Origin: an uncultured Rickettsiales bacterium
GTDB lineage: Bacteria; Pseudomonadota; Alphaproteobacteria; RF32; CAG-239
Assembly (NCBI GenBank): GCA_900551865.1
Contig: URXV01000017.1
Location: forward strand, 1-19,939
Direction: 5' to 3'
Length of the DNA stretch: 19,939 bases
Shown here: positions 1-6,686 of the stretch, in pieces
Numbering within the stretch: the first letter of the stretch is position 1
How the letters are laid out: each line of letters starts with the position of its first letter
The notes under the pieces: model-generated
The model's input: only the letters and a program-made list of their open reading frames with translations
Told to the model about the DNA's origin: nothing
The model's database searches: none
Program-made: the position numbers and the translations under genes

Positions 1-55
1 CCGCCTTTTACGCCTTATATAGAACAATTTACCATATTTTATACCCTTTGGCAAG

Positions 56-1114
56 CTATTTGTGAGAAAAAGACGAAAATTTCCCGGACATTTTTTTCAC
101 CGAGCTTATTAAGGTTTGTATCTTATTACGGATAAATTTAAAACTTCTGGTACCGGCAAGATGCGCTTTGTATGCGTTAAGGCGAACATTCAGATATTCT
201 TCATCCAACACGCCGCAGCGATAATAATGAGCCATTGTTTTCAAATACTGACGCTGCCGAATTTTGGCCGATGCCCGCAGGGATTTGACGATTTTTCCCG
301 AAACGGTAAGTTTATGATTAAACCCGAGAAAGTCTACACCGTTTTTGATTTTGCCGATTTGCGTTTTGTTATTCAGAGAAAGTTTCAGCTTTTCGGCACA
401 GACCTTTTGTATTTCCGCCCGGCACTTCTGTAAAAACTCCTTACTTTCACTCAACAGTACGAAATCATCCATATAGCGAATATAATACGGAGCGCGCAGC
501 TTTTCTTTTATCAGACGGTCAACTTCATCCAGATACAACAGGGCAAACCATTGGCTGGTCTGGTTGCCGAGCGGCAGCCCCTGCTCCGGATGCGACCTGA
601 TGACCTGATTCATAAACCACATTTCGTCTTCAGAAAAACCGCAGCGTTTCAGTTTTTTCAAAAGAATATCATGATTGATATTCTGAAAATACTTGGCTAT
701 ATCACATTTCAGAAAATATCCTTCATTACCGCCGTTAATAAACATCCGGCGCATAAACCCGTGCAGACGCGTTATGGCAAAGTCTGTTCCCTTGCCGATA
801 CGCGAGGCTGCATTGTCATAAATCAGACGACGTTCTAAAACCGGCTCCAAAACGTTACGACAAAAGCACATCAATACGACCCGGTCCTTATACGGCAACG
901 CTTCTATCAGGCGCCGTTTGGGGTCATAAATTTCAAAAACCCTGTATTTTCCCAGCTTATAGGTCTTATCGGCCAATTCTTTAGCCAGTTTGCAAAGGTT
1001 TACGCCCAGCGCTATTTCAAATAATATAGTGCCGCGTTTATGTTGTTTGCTCCGGCGGCACATCTTGTGCGCTTCGAGCAGATTTTCAAACGTAAATATC
1101 TCCTTTGCCTGCAT
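56..1114 (-). CDS. DGR-type reverse transcriptase
   Basis: Retroelement RNA-directed DNA polymerase of 352 aa. It is expected to copy the adjacent TR RNA into cDNA with errors at adenines, which then replaces a variable repeat in a target gene. Visible RT motifs are motif A FLKCDIAKYFQNINH (134-148, Asp138), motif B/4 GLPLGNQTSQ (179-188), catalytic YMDD (214-217) and a following NGVDFLGF block. The SQ ending of motif 4, rather than the usual SP, is a known signature of DGR RTs. No maturase (X), HNH or protease domain is present, and the length is normal for DGR RTs. The ATG has an AAGGA ribosome site 8 nt upstream. It lies downstream of an avd-like gene and a TR in the classical avd-TR-RT order. 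An intrinsic terminator just ahead of it suggests RT is made by readthrough. Without the TR one could consider a retron or UG-type RT; with it, DGR is strongly favoured. Confidence 0.93.
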   Translation of the reverse strand: MQAKEIFTFENLLEAHKMCRRSKQHKRGTILFEIALGVNLCKLAKELADKTYKLGKYRVFEIYDPKRRLIEALPYKDRVVLMCFCRNVLEPVLERRLIYDNAASRIGKGTDFAITRLHGFMRRMFINGGNEGYFLKCDIAKYFQNINHDILLKKLKRCGFSEDEMWFMNQVIRSHPEQGLPLGNQTSQWFALLYLDEVDRLIKEKLRAPYYIRYMDDFVLLSESKEFLQKCRAEIQKVCAEKLKLSLNNKTQIGKIKNGVDFLGFNHKLTVSGKIVKSLRASAKIRQRQYLKTMAHYYRCGVLDEEYLNVRLNAYKAHLAGTRSFKFIRNKIQTLISSVKKMSGKFSSFSHK

Positions 1115-1131
1115 TGTTTTTCCTTTTACAT

Positions 1132-1191
1132 AAAAAAAGAAATGCCCGATAACACGCCAAAGCCCCTATGCGTCGGCGTATGTGGCATTTC
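1132..1191 (-). terminator. Intrinsic terminator between TR and RT
   Basis: Read on the minus strand, GAAATGCC and GGCATTTC form a perfect 8-bp stem, followed at once by seven Ts. The loop holds a second short stem (ACGCC/GGCGT). It sits about 18 nt before the RT start codon. It would end a short TR RNA and let only part of the transcription continue into RT. That role is inference from position. Confidence 0.7.
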
Positions 1192-1193
1192 AT

Positions 1194-1252
1194 AAAACGG
1201 CGTTGGCATTTGCTACCGCAATAACTCACATTATTTGCGGCGGCGCCGTTTT
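1194..1252 (-). other. Nested stem-loop in the TR-RT spacer
   Basis: The outer arms AAAACGGCG (1194-1202) and CGCCGTTTT (1244-1252) are perfectly complementary. They enclose a second hairpin at 1216-1240 (CCGCAATAA against TTATTTGCGG, one bulged base). In the phage BPP-1 DGR the spacer RNA 3' of TR is needed for cDNA priming by RT-Avd. This element may serve the same purpose here, which is inference. Confidence 0.55.
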
Positions 1253-1323
1253 TGTTTCTTCCCGCCGCCCTGAAAAGACCGGACGGACGGGAAAAGAGAA
1301 AACTTCCTTTATCCTGAACGCGG

Positions 1324-1345
1324 ACGGAATTTTCCTAAATTCCGT
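1324..1345 (-). other. Hairpin in the spacer just 3' of the TR
   Basis: ACGGAATTT (1324-1332) and AAATTCCGT (1337-1345) form a perfect 9-bp stem with a 4-nt loop. On the minus strand it lies about 65 nt downstream of the TR end. On the plus strand it is followed by five Ts and could act as a weak terminator. Its position matches the structured spacer of known DGR RNAs. Confidence 0.5.
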
Positions 1346-1410
1346 TTTTCGGGTTTGTTTTTCAGAAACCTGCGGCTTTGCCAGACACAGCAACGTTTCT
1401 CTTCAAGGAT

Positions 1411-1517
1411 AAATCGGGACACCCGGCGGCTTTTCGTTTGTTAGGGTTATTGTTGTTCTTGTCGCCGTTTTAGTTGACGGTGCGGACGTTTTCATTTTTG
1501 TTGGAAGACGCCGACCA
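1411..1517 (-). other. DGR template repeat (TR)
   Basis: Non-coding template for mutagenic retrohoming. On the minus strand it opens TGGTCGGCGTCTTCC, which translates as WSASS, a start common to C-type-lectin-fold variable regions. It continues with a run dominated by AAC/AAT codons, ten AAY codons within 24. It ends in a GC-rich, A-poor tract (GCCGCCGGGTGTCCCG) that looks like the initiation-of-mutagenic-homing segment. AAY codons are the hallmark of TRs because randomising their two adenines cannot give a stop codon. In the WSASS frame one codon is TAA (1470-1472). The true 5' boundary could lie up to about 20 nt further right, since the open frame reads RALAWSASS. The edges can only be set by comparison with a VR, and none is in this window. 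I see no convincing promoter directly upstream. Confidence 0.88.
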
Positions 1518-1593
1518 GGCTAAAGCTCTTTTATAAGTTTTCCCTTATCTGCGGCTGATACCGCAAATTCCGTATGTGTTATCAAATCTTTCT

Positions 1594-2190
1594 TTACACC
1601 TCTTGTGTTCGTTTCCATTTTTCTTCGTCGCTTTTTTTCCACGCAGACAACAAATTTACCGTTTCGCCAATCTGCAGCGATATCTGCTTATACTGACGCA
1701 ACAAAATACAGCCGGCATTTTGCGCAACCATTGCCACATAAGCAAGCATCTTCAATTTAATGAGGGCGTCAGTCTGGTATTGCGCCCGCTGGCGGCGGTT
1801 TTCGGCATCAGCCGGACGGATGAAGTTGGCATTCAGCATATCCTGAAGCGCATCCAAACAATAATTCTGCATTCGGTTAACAAATACTCCGCGATATTTT
1901 GCCGGCGACTTTTCTGTTGCGGCTATTACATAAGCACCGAGCTTTTTAACTTTTGTAATAACGATTAAATCGCTGGAAGATTCGGGAATTTTGGATATTC
2001 GTTTCCATTCGGCATCTTCCGTTTCAGCCTTTTGCCGGGAAACTTCCCGGTTCAACTTCCGGTCATGCGCCGTAGCATGTGCTTCATCAGCAGCCACCCT
2101 GTCAGCAACCGTATTAATCATCCCGACTTCATTTTTCACGGTTATCGGGATATTCAACTGCCGGTTCCTGCTTATATGACTGTTTTTCAT
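1594..2190 (-). CDS. avd: Avd-like DGR accessory protein (four-helix bundle)
   Basis: Accessory variability determinant. In known DGRs Avd is a basic barrel-shaped pentamer that binds RT and the TR RNA and is required for mutagenic retrohoming. Residues about 74-192 match the four-helix-bundle Avd relatives seen in gut DGRs. Landmarks are TEKSPAKYRGVFVNRMQN (92-109), LKMLAYVAMVAQNAGCI (146-162), LRQYKQI and the C-terminal LLSAWKKSD. The 198-aa reading has an N-terminal extension of about 70 polar, charged residues, longer than in compact Avd proteins. The start is uncertain. The ATG at 2190 has AAAGG 6 nt upstream but overlaps a small ORF out of frame. GTG 2139, within GTGAAAAATGA at that ORF's stop, and ATG 2121 are alternatives. 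It precedes the TR and RT on the same strand. Confidence 0.85.
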   Translation of the reverse strand: MKNSHISRNRQLNIPITVKNEVGMINTVADRVAADEAHATAHDRKLNREVSRQKAETEDAEWKRISKIPESSSDLIVITKVKKLGAYVIAATEKSPAKYRGVFVNRMQNYCLDALQDMLNANFIRPADAENRRQRAQYQTDALIKLKMLAYVAMVAQNAGCILLRQYKQISLQIGETVNLLSAWKKSDEEKWKRTQEV

Positions 2191-2290
2191 AATCGGCCTT
2201 TAACTCTGGATACTTTCTGTAAAAAGAGTGACTCGCCAATTTTATAAAGTCAAGTTTTTTATCCTCTTCTGTGAATATCAAAAAAAACAT
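2129..2290 (-). CDS. Possible small ORF ahead of avd
   Basis: A 53-aa reading frame between the rpsI terminator and avd, starting MFFLIFTEEDKKLDF and rich in charged residues and tyrosines. It ends in TGA within the first part of the avd frame. Its codon choice looks more gene-like than the overlapping first 18 codons of the long avd reading, which favours a coupled avd start at GTG 2139. Against it, there is no Shine-Dalgarno sequence before the ATG and I recognise no family. It may be a real small protein, the N-terminus of a frameshifted avd fusion, or chance. Confidence 0.3.
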   Translation of the reverse strand: MFFLIFTEEDKKLDFIKLASHSFYRKYPELKADYEKQSYKQEPAVEYPDNREK

Positions 2291-2296
2291 TGCAAT

Positions 2297-2322
2297 ATAA
2301 AAAGGCTGCGTTTCCGCAGCCT
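2297..2322 (-). terminator. rpsI intrinsic terminator
   Basis: On the minus strand AGGCTGCG and CGCAGCCT pair over 8 bp around a 4-nt loop, followed by five Ts. It lies 26 nt after the rpsI stop codon. It should separate ribosomal-protein transcription from the DGR behind it. Confidence 0.85.
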
Positions 2323-2347
2323 CAGGAGATATAATCCCCGGTACCAA

Positions 2348-2833
2348 TTAACGTTTGGAGAACTGATAAGAACGGCGAGCTTTGGCGCGGCCATATTTCT
2401 TACGTTCAACAACACGGTCATCACGCGTCAGGAAACCTGCCTGTTTCAAAACAGAACGCAGTTCCGGTTCATATTCGTTCAGAGCCTTGGAGATACCATG
2501 TTTAATAGCTCCGGCCTGACCGGACAAACCACCGCCCTGCACTGTGCAAACGACATCAAATTCGTTTTCACGATTGGTGATTTCAAACGGCTGATTGATA
2601 ATCATCTTCAAGACCGGACGGGCAAAATATGTGTCAACCGGCTTTTCATTGATGGTGATATTGCCTTTACCCGGCATAATCCATACGCGGGCAACAGCAT
2701 TCTTTCTCTTACCTGTTGCATAAGAGCGCCCCTGCTTATCGCGCGAGGGTTTGCGTTTTGTTTCAGCAACAGCAGAGGTCGCTGCAACAGCTTCTTTAAT
2801 TTCGGTTAAAGATTCAATTTTTTTATTAGCCAT
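2348..2833 (-). CDS. rpsI: 30S ribosomal protein S9
   Basis: Small-subunit ribosomal protein whose C-terminal tail reaches the P-site tRNA. It has 161 aa. The S9 core begins at YATGKRKNAVARVW, and the protein ends with the diagnostic GRAKARRSYQFSKR tail, whose final KR is highly conserved. An N-terminal extension of about 38 residues, alanine-rich and charged, precedes the core; such extensions are common in alphaproteobacterial S9. The ATG overlaps the rplM stop by one base (TAATG), with AAGGAG inside the end of rplM, so the two are translationally coupled. A strong terminator follows. Confidence 0.97.
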   Translation of the reverse strand: MANKKIESLTEIKEAVAATSAVAETKRKPSRDKQGRSYATGKRKNAVARVWIMPGKGNITINEKPVDTYFARPVLKMIINQPFEITNRENEFDVVCTVQGGGLSGQAGAIKHGISKALNEYEPELRSVLKQAGFLTRDDRVVERKKYGRAKARRSYQFSKR

Positions 2834-3300
2834 TACAGTTCACTCCTTTTGTTCTTTTCGTTCATTGATGCAATATCAAAAACTTCAGGATTTTGAGCAG
2901 TATGCGGATGATTTTCACCGGCATATACTTTCAATTTTGTCATCTGCTGACGTCCCATCGGATTACGGGAAATCATGCGTTCTACAGCTTTCTCGACAAC
3001 TCTTTCAGGAAAACGGCCGTTCAAAATTTTGCCTGCGGTCGTTTCTTTGATACCGCCAATCCAGCCGGTATGCTTATAATATTTTTTATCAGTCAATTTT
3101 TTGCCGGTCAGCTTTACTTTATCGGCGTTAATAACAACAACGTAATCGCCACAATCCAAATTCGGCGTGAAATAAGGCTTATGCTTGCCGCGCAGCAATT
3201 TTGCGACCTGAGCGGCCAGACGGCCCAATACGACGTCAGTTGCGTCAACAACGTACCATTTTCTTGTAATATCAGACGGCTTGGTTGCGTATGTATTCAT
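2833..3300 (-). CDS. rplM: 50S ribosomal protein L13
   Basis: Early-assembly large-subunit protein of 155 aa, normal for the family. Typical L13 stretches are RKWYVVDATDVVLGRLA near the N-terminus, GKHKPYFTPNLDCGDYVVVI (39-58), YYKHTGWIGGIKE and NPMGRQQMTKLKVYAGENHPH. It is first gene of the rplM-rpsI operon, a nearly universal bacterial pair. A promoter-like sequence lies 46-73 bp upstream in the AT-rich divergent intergenic region. Confidence 0.97.
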   Translation of the reverse strand: MNTYATKPSDITRKWYVVDATDVVLGRLAAQVAKLLRGKHKPYFTPNLDCGDYVVVINADKVKLTGKKLTDKKYYKHTGWIGGIKETTAGKILNGRFPERVVEKAVERMISRNPMGRQQMTKLKVYAGENHPHTAQNPEVFDIASMNEKNKRSEL

Positions 3301-3345
3301 CTTATTGGTCTCTTTTCTAAAAATTCAGGTTAAATTCGGTGTTTA

Positions 3346-3373
3346 ATATTAGAGATAAATATGCATTTGTCAA
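3346..3373 (-). promoter_or_regulatory. Putative promoter of rplM-rpsI
   Basis: Minus strand: TTGACA (3373-3368) and TAATAT (3351-3346) with a 16-bp spacer, about 45 bp before the rplM start. This is a perfect -35 box and a good -10 box. Confidence 0.6.
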
Positions 3374-3407
3374 CACAAAAATTTATCATATTTTCAGCAT
3401 GTTAGTT

Positions 3408-3423
3408 TAAGGTATAATATTAC
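3408..3423 (+). promoter_or_regulatory. -10 box within a small palindrome upstream of the transglutaminase gene
   Basis: TATAAT occurs at 3413-3418. It lies inside an interrupted palindrome with arms AGGTA and TACCT around TAATAT. The -35 region is poor. The arrangement could be a regulated promoter for the gene starting at 3514, but this is weakly supported. Confidence 0.35.
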
Positions 3424-3513
3424 CTCTTTTTAACATATTGTTTTTAATCATTTTTGCATTTAAACAAAATTTAATCATATCGGTTTTATTATAGCAGCCA
3501 AGGAGGAGTGCAG

Positions 3514-4221
3514 ATGATAAAAAGGTTATCGTTGCTTATTTTTGCCGTGATGTTTTGCCTGACTGCTTTCTGTTGCCATGCCGCCGATGTCAGGAGGTAT
3601 ACTTCTGCACAAATAAAAAGCTATGTGGACAACACGCCGCGCAATGTTGAAAACAATATAGCCCCGCTGGTTCGCTACCTGACCAAACCCTTTAACGATG
3701 ATTATGACAAGGCCAAAGCCATTGCCTACTGGATTGCCAGCCGAATATATTACGACGATTTCCTTTACAGCGGAACGGACAACAAAGACACATATCTGCG
3801 CAAAGGATATCAGAAACAGACACCGGCAAAACTGTTGCGTTCCCGCGCCGGAATTTGTATAGACTACGCCAACCTGTTTACGGCGATGTGCCGGAAAGCC
3901 GGAATCACTGCGCGGGTTATTTACGGCTATGCTTATCCGGCACAAACTGCTTTTTCCCCGGCTGTACGCAAAAATAACGCCCATGCATGGAATTACTTTT
4001 ATTATAAAGGCTCAAAAATATATGTCGACCCGACTTTTATGGCAGGCGGAACGCTCGGAGCAGACGCCTACCCCAATTCGGCAAAACGCAACCGGGCATT
4101 GCGACAGCTTCGGAAGGATAATAAAAATCAAAGCATGAAGTCCAGTGTCAACGATTATTATTTTGACTTTTCTTATCAAGACGAAAAGCGTACACACGGG
4201 CAAGTTCACAGGGAACGATAG
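3514..4221 (+). CDS. Exported transglutaminase-like protein
   Basis: Secreted or periplasmic cysteine-protease-fold protein of the transglutaminase-like superfamily, 235 aa. A signal peptide is clear (MIKRLS, then a hydrophobic run to about residue 20, with likely cleavage near CHAA, 22-25). The core carries a Cys-His-Asp triad: Cys115 in RAGICIDYANLF, His157 in NNAHAWNYFY and Asp172 in YVDPTF, all in the family's usual context. Bacterial members act as peptidases or amidases more often than cross-linkers, and the substrate is unknown. The start is the ATG at 3514 because AAGGAGG (3500-3506) is 7 nt upstream; the GTG at 3508 overlaps that spacing. The C-terminus is basic and shows no other domain. 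A second exported, damaged gene follows 57 bp downstream. Confidence 0.85.
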   Translation: MIKRLSLLIFAVMFCLTAFCCHAADVRRYTSAQIKSYVDNTPRNVENNIAPLVRYLTKPFNDDYDKAKAIAYWIASRIYYDDFLYSGTDNKDTYLRKGYQKQTPAKLLRSRAGICIDYANLFTAMCRKAGITARVIYGYAYPAQTAFSPAVRKNNAHAWNYFYYKGSKIYVDPTFMAGGTLGADAYPNSAKRNRALRQLRKDNKNQSMKSSVNDYYFDFSYQDEKRTHGQVHRER

Positions 4222-4278
4222 GTCATATTTGGCTATTTTTGCAACATTTTTTATATTTAAACAGAAAGGACTTTGAGG

Positions 4279-4603
4279 ATGAAGATTTTTTTTATCGCCA
4301 GTATGATAGTTTTGTTATATGTCGCATACACTTCGATTATGCCTGTTCATGCTCAAAATGAGGTTTCTGTTCAAAAACAAAATATTTATAATTCCATTAC
4401 TGTTAAAATATTTTCTGGAGAAAGGTGCAGACGTCAATATCCGCGATTTTCAAGGAAACACACCGTTATTTGTCGCTAATTTTGCCGCCAATAAGGAAGT
4501 AACGGATTTATTGTTAAAATTCGGAGCTGATCCGACCATCCGTAACAATAAGGGTATTTTGTACAAGGATTTCAAAACAGGCGAATTATATATATTCAAT
4601 TAA
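4279..4603 (+). pseudogene. Exported ankyrin-repeat protein, frameshifted
   Basis: Two reading frames together describe one gene. The first, from ATG 4279 (AGAAAGGA 8 nt upstream), gives a signal peptide (MKIFFIASMIVLLYVAY, with an AQN-type cleavage site) and runs on to QNIYNSI. The ankyrin sequence is in the next frame: LEKGADVNIRDFQGNTPLF, then LLLKFGADPTIRNNKG, about one and a half repeats. The switch falls around 4395-4415. Ankyrin repeats bind proteins, and secreted ones occur in host-associated bacteria. A one-base deletion, a larger internal loss, or a sequencing error could each explain it. No slippery heptamer for programmed frameshifting is apparent. It lies 57 bp after the transglutaminase gene. 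Confidence 0.75.
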
Positions 4604-4641
4604 AAGCGGCTGAACTTCATTCGCGCCGGCAAACAAAACAC

Positions 4642-4676
4642 CAGAAGGCAGAAAAAAATTTCCGCCTTCTGTTTTC
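4642..4676 (+). terminator. Terminator between convergent genes
   Basis: CAGAAGGC (4642-4649) pairs with GCCTTCTG (4664-4671). After one mismatch the stem continues for four more pairs around an AAAA loop, and TTTT follows. It ends the ankyrin gene and probably also serves tkt from the other strand. Confidence 0.8.
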
Positions 4677-4717
4677 TTGCTATTTATAATCCGATGTTTC
4701 GCCTTCTGAACATAGTT

Positions 4718-6682
4718 TTATTTTTCCGCCAGAAAACCTTTTACTTCCTCTGCCAGGTTTTCCGCCGTCAGGCCGTAATGTTCATACAGTTCGCCGGCCG
4801 GCCCGGACGCGCCGAACGTATCTATCCCGATGGTTTTCTGCGCATAACGGTTCCACCCGAAAGTTGTTCCGGCTTCAAAGCTAATGACAGGAGCTTTTCC
4901 CAAAACTTCCAGCTGATAATTCAGGCTCTGTTCCTCAAACAGTTCCATACAGGGCATAGAGACGACTGCAACATCAATCCCTTCGCCGGCAAGCAATTTC
5001 TGTGCTTCCACCGCAATGGACACTTCGGAACCGGTTGCAATCACAGTAGCCTGCCTTGTTCCAGCGGACGGAGAAATTACATAAGCCCCTTTGGCTGTCA
5101 GGTTCTTTTCCGCGGAGGTACGCAACAGCGGCAGTCCCTGGCGCGACAGAGCCAGAATACTCGGACGGCGTTCCTCCGTCAGCGCCGTCTGCCAGGCCTC
5201 GGCAGTTTCCACTACATCACAGGGACGGAAAGTCAGAATATTCGGCATAGCCCGGTATGAAGCCAGATGTTCAACCGGCTGGTGCGTCGGCCCGTCTTCT
5301 CCGACGCCGATAGAATCGTGCGTCAGGACATATATCACGCGAATCCCCATCAGAGCCGCCAAACGCATGGACGGGCGCATATAGTCCGAGAAAACGAAAA
5401 ACGTTCCGCCATACGGGATTACGCCGCCATGCAACGCCATTCCGTTCATAACCGCCCCCATCGCATGTTCGCGAATCCCGTACATAATATTATTACCGTG
5501 ATAATCGTCCCGGGTTACGGTTTTCAGCCCGTCCACAAACGTCAGGTTTGAAGCGGCCAAGTCTGCCGAACCGCCGACAATTTCCGGAATATGCGGCACA
5601 ATCGCTTTCAGACACATTTCCGAAGCCTTGCGCGTGGCGACTTTGGTCTTTTCGGCGATTGCCTGTTCTTTTAGGGCATTAAGAACCGTATCCCAACCGC
5701 GCGGCAGACGGTTGGCGATAAAATCGCGGAATTCGGAACCGGCTGCTGCGGCGCCCTCCACCCAACTGTTATATGCAGGTAAATTGCGTTTCTGCGTTTG
5801 GCGCCAGTTATCCAGTATTTCCGCCGGGATTTCAAACGGGGCAAATTTCCAGTTCAGCGCCTGCCGCATAGCTTCGGTTTCTCCCGTTCCGAGCGGCGAA
5901 CCGTGGCATTTGGGCGTTCCGCATTTGGACGGCGCGCCAAAGCCGATGGTCGTCTTGCAAGCTATCAGTGTCGGTTTGTCCGACTGCTGTGCTTTGGCTA
6001 TCGCCTGTCTGATAGCGACATAATCATGCCCGTCAATGCTAATGGTATTCCAGCCCATTGCCTGAAAACGCAACAGCTGGTCGGTGGAGTTGGACTTGTC
6101 TACCGCACCGTCAATGGTGATGTTATTGTTATCCCAGAAAACAATCAGCTTATTCAGCCGCAAATGTCCGGCAAGCGATGCCGCTTCTTCGGAGATTCCT
6201 TCCATCAGGCAGCCATCTCCGGCAATGACGTAAGTATAGTGGCAACATAAATCATCTCCGAAGCGGGCATTAACCATTCTTTCGGCAAGAGCCATACCGA
6301 CAGCGGAGGATATCCCCTGTCCCAACGGCCCGGTGGTCATGTCAATTCCGTCCAGGTGCCCGTATTCGGGATGTCCTGCGGTTTTGGAACCAAACTGGCG
6401 GAAATTCTTGATATCCTCAAGCGAAATATCTTTATATCCCGTCAACCACAGCAGAGAATACAGCAGCATAGACCCATGCCCGGCGGACAGGACAAAACGG
6501 TCGCGGTCAAACCATTTCGGCGCCTCCGGATTCAGTTTGATATATTCCGCAAACAAGACTGTCGCCACATCAGCCATTCCCAAGGGCATTCCCGGGTGCC
6601 CCGAATTGGCGTGGTTTATGGCATCTGCCGACAAAAAGCGGATAGCGTTGGCCATATTGCGCAGGGTTGAGGTTTCCATCAT
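4718..6682 (-). CDS. tkt: Transketolase
   Basis: Thiamine-diphosphate enzyme moving two-carbon ketol units between sugar phosphates in the non-oxidative pentose phosphate pathway. It has 654 aa, the usual length. Visible features are SGHPGMPLGMAD (27-38), the ThDP/metal motif beginning GDGCLMEG and ending at the FWDNNN region, the GIREHAMGA block with the catalytic Glu of the pyrimidine domain, and HDSIGVGEDGPTHQPVEH. The start is the first of two adjacent ATGs, with GAAGGAG 7 nt upstream. Reading further upstream would run into the preceding gene. Only 4 nt separate it from the methyltransferase stop, and its ribosome site lies inside that gene's end, so the two are co-translated. Confidence 0.97.
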   Translation of the reverse strand: MMETSTLRNMANAIRFLSADAINHANSGHPGMPLGMADVATVLFAEYIKLNPEAPKWFDRDRFVLSAGHGSMLLYSLLWLTGYKDISLEDIKNFRQFGSKTAGHPEYGHLDGIDMTTGPLGQGISSAVGMALAERMVNARFGDDLCCHYTYVIAGDGCLMEGISEEAASLAGHLRLNKLIVFWDNNNITIDGAVDKSNSTDQLLRFQAMGWNTISIDGHDYVAIRQAIAKAQQSDKPTLIACKTTIGFGAPSKCGTPKCHGSPLGTGETEAMRQALNWKFAPFEIPAEILDNWRQTQKRNLPAYNSWVEGAAAAGSEFRDFIANRLPRGWDTVLNALKEQAIAEKTKVATRKASEMCLKAIVPHIPEIVGGSADLAASNLTFVDGLKTVTRDDYHGNNIMYGIREHAMGAVMNGMALHGGVIPYGGTFFVFSDYMRPSMRLAALMGIRVIYVLTHDSIGVGEDGPTHQPVEHLASYRAMPNILTFRPCDVVETAEAWQTALTEERRPSILALSRQGLPLLRTSAEKNLTAKGAYVISPSAGTRQATVIATGSEVSIAVEAQKLLAGEGIDVAVVSMPCMELFEEQSLNYQLEVLGKAPVISFEAGTTFGWNRYAQKTIGIDTFGASGPAGELYEHYGLTAENLAEEVKGFLAEK

Positions 6683-6686
6683 GTTT

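Noticed and set aside
56..1114. RT considered as a retron or group II intron RT
   Set aside because: The SQ motif, the adjacent avd-like gene and the TR favour a DGR. No maturase domain, msr/msd-like structure or intron domain V is seen.
1182..1412. 76-aa plus-strand frame in the TR-RT spacer
   Set aside because: It has low-complexity composition and no ribosome site, and runs antisense to the structured spacer and the TR end.
4694..5260. 188-aa plus-strand frame at the end of tkt
   Set aside because: Antisense to well-supported transketolase sequence.
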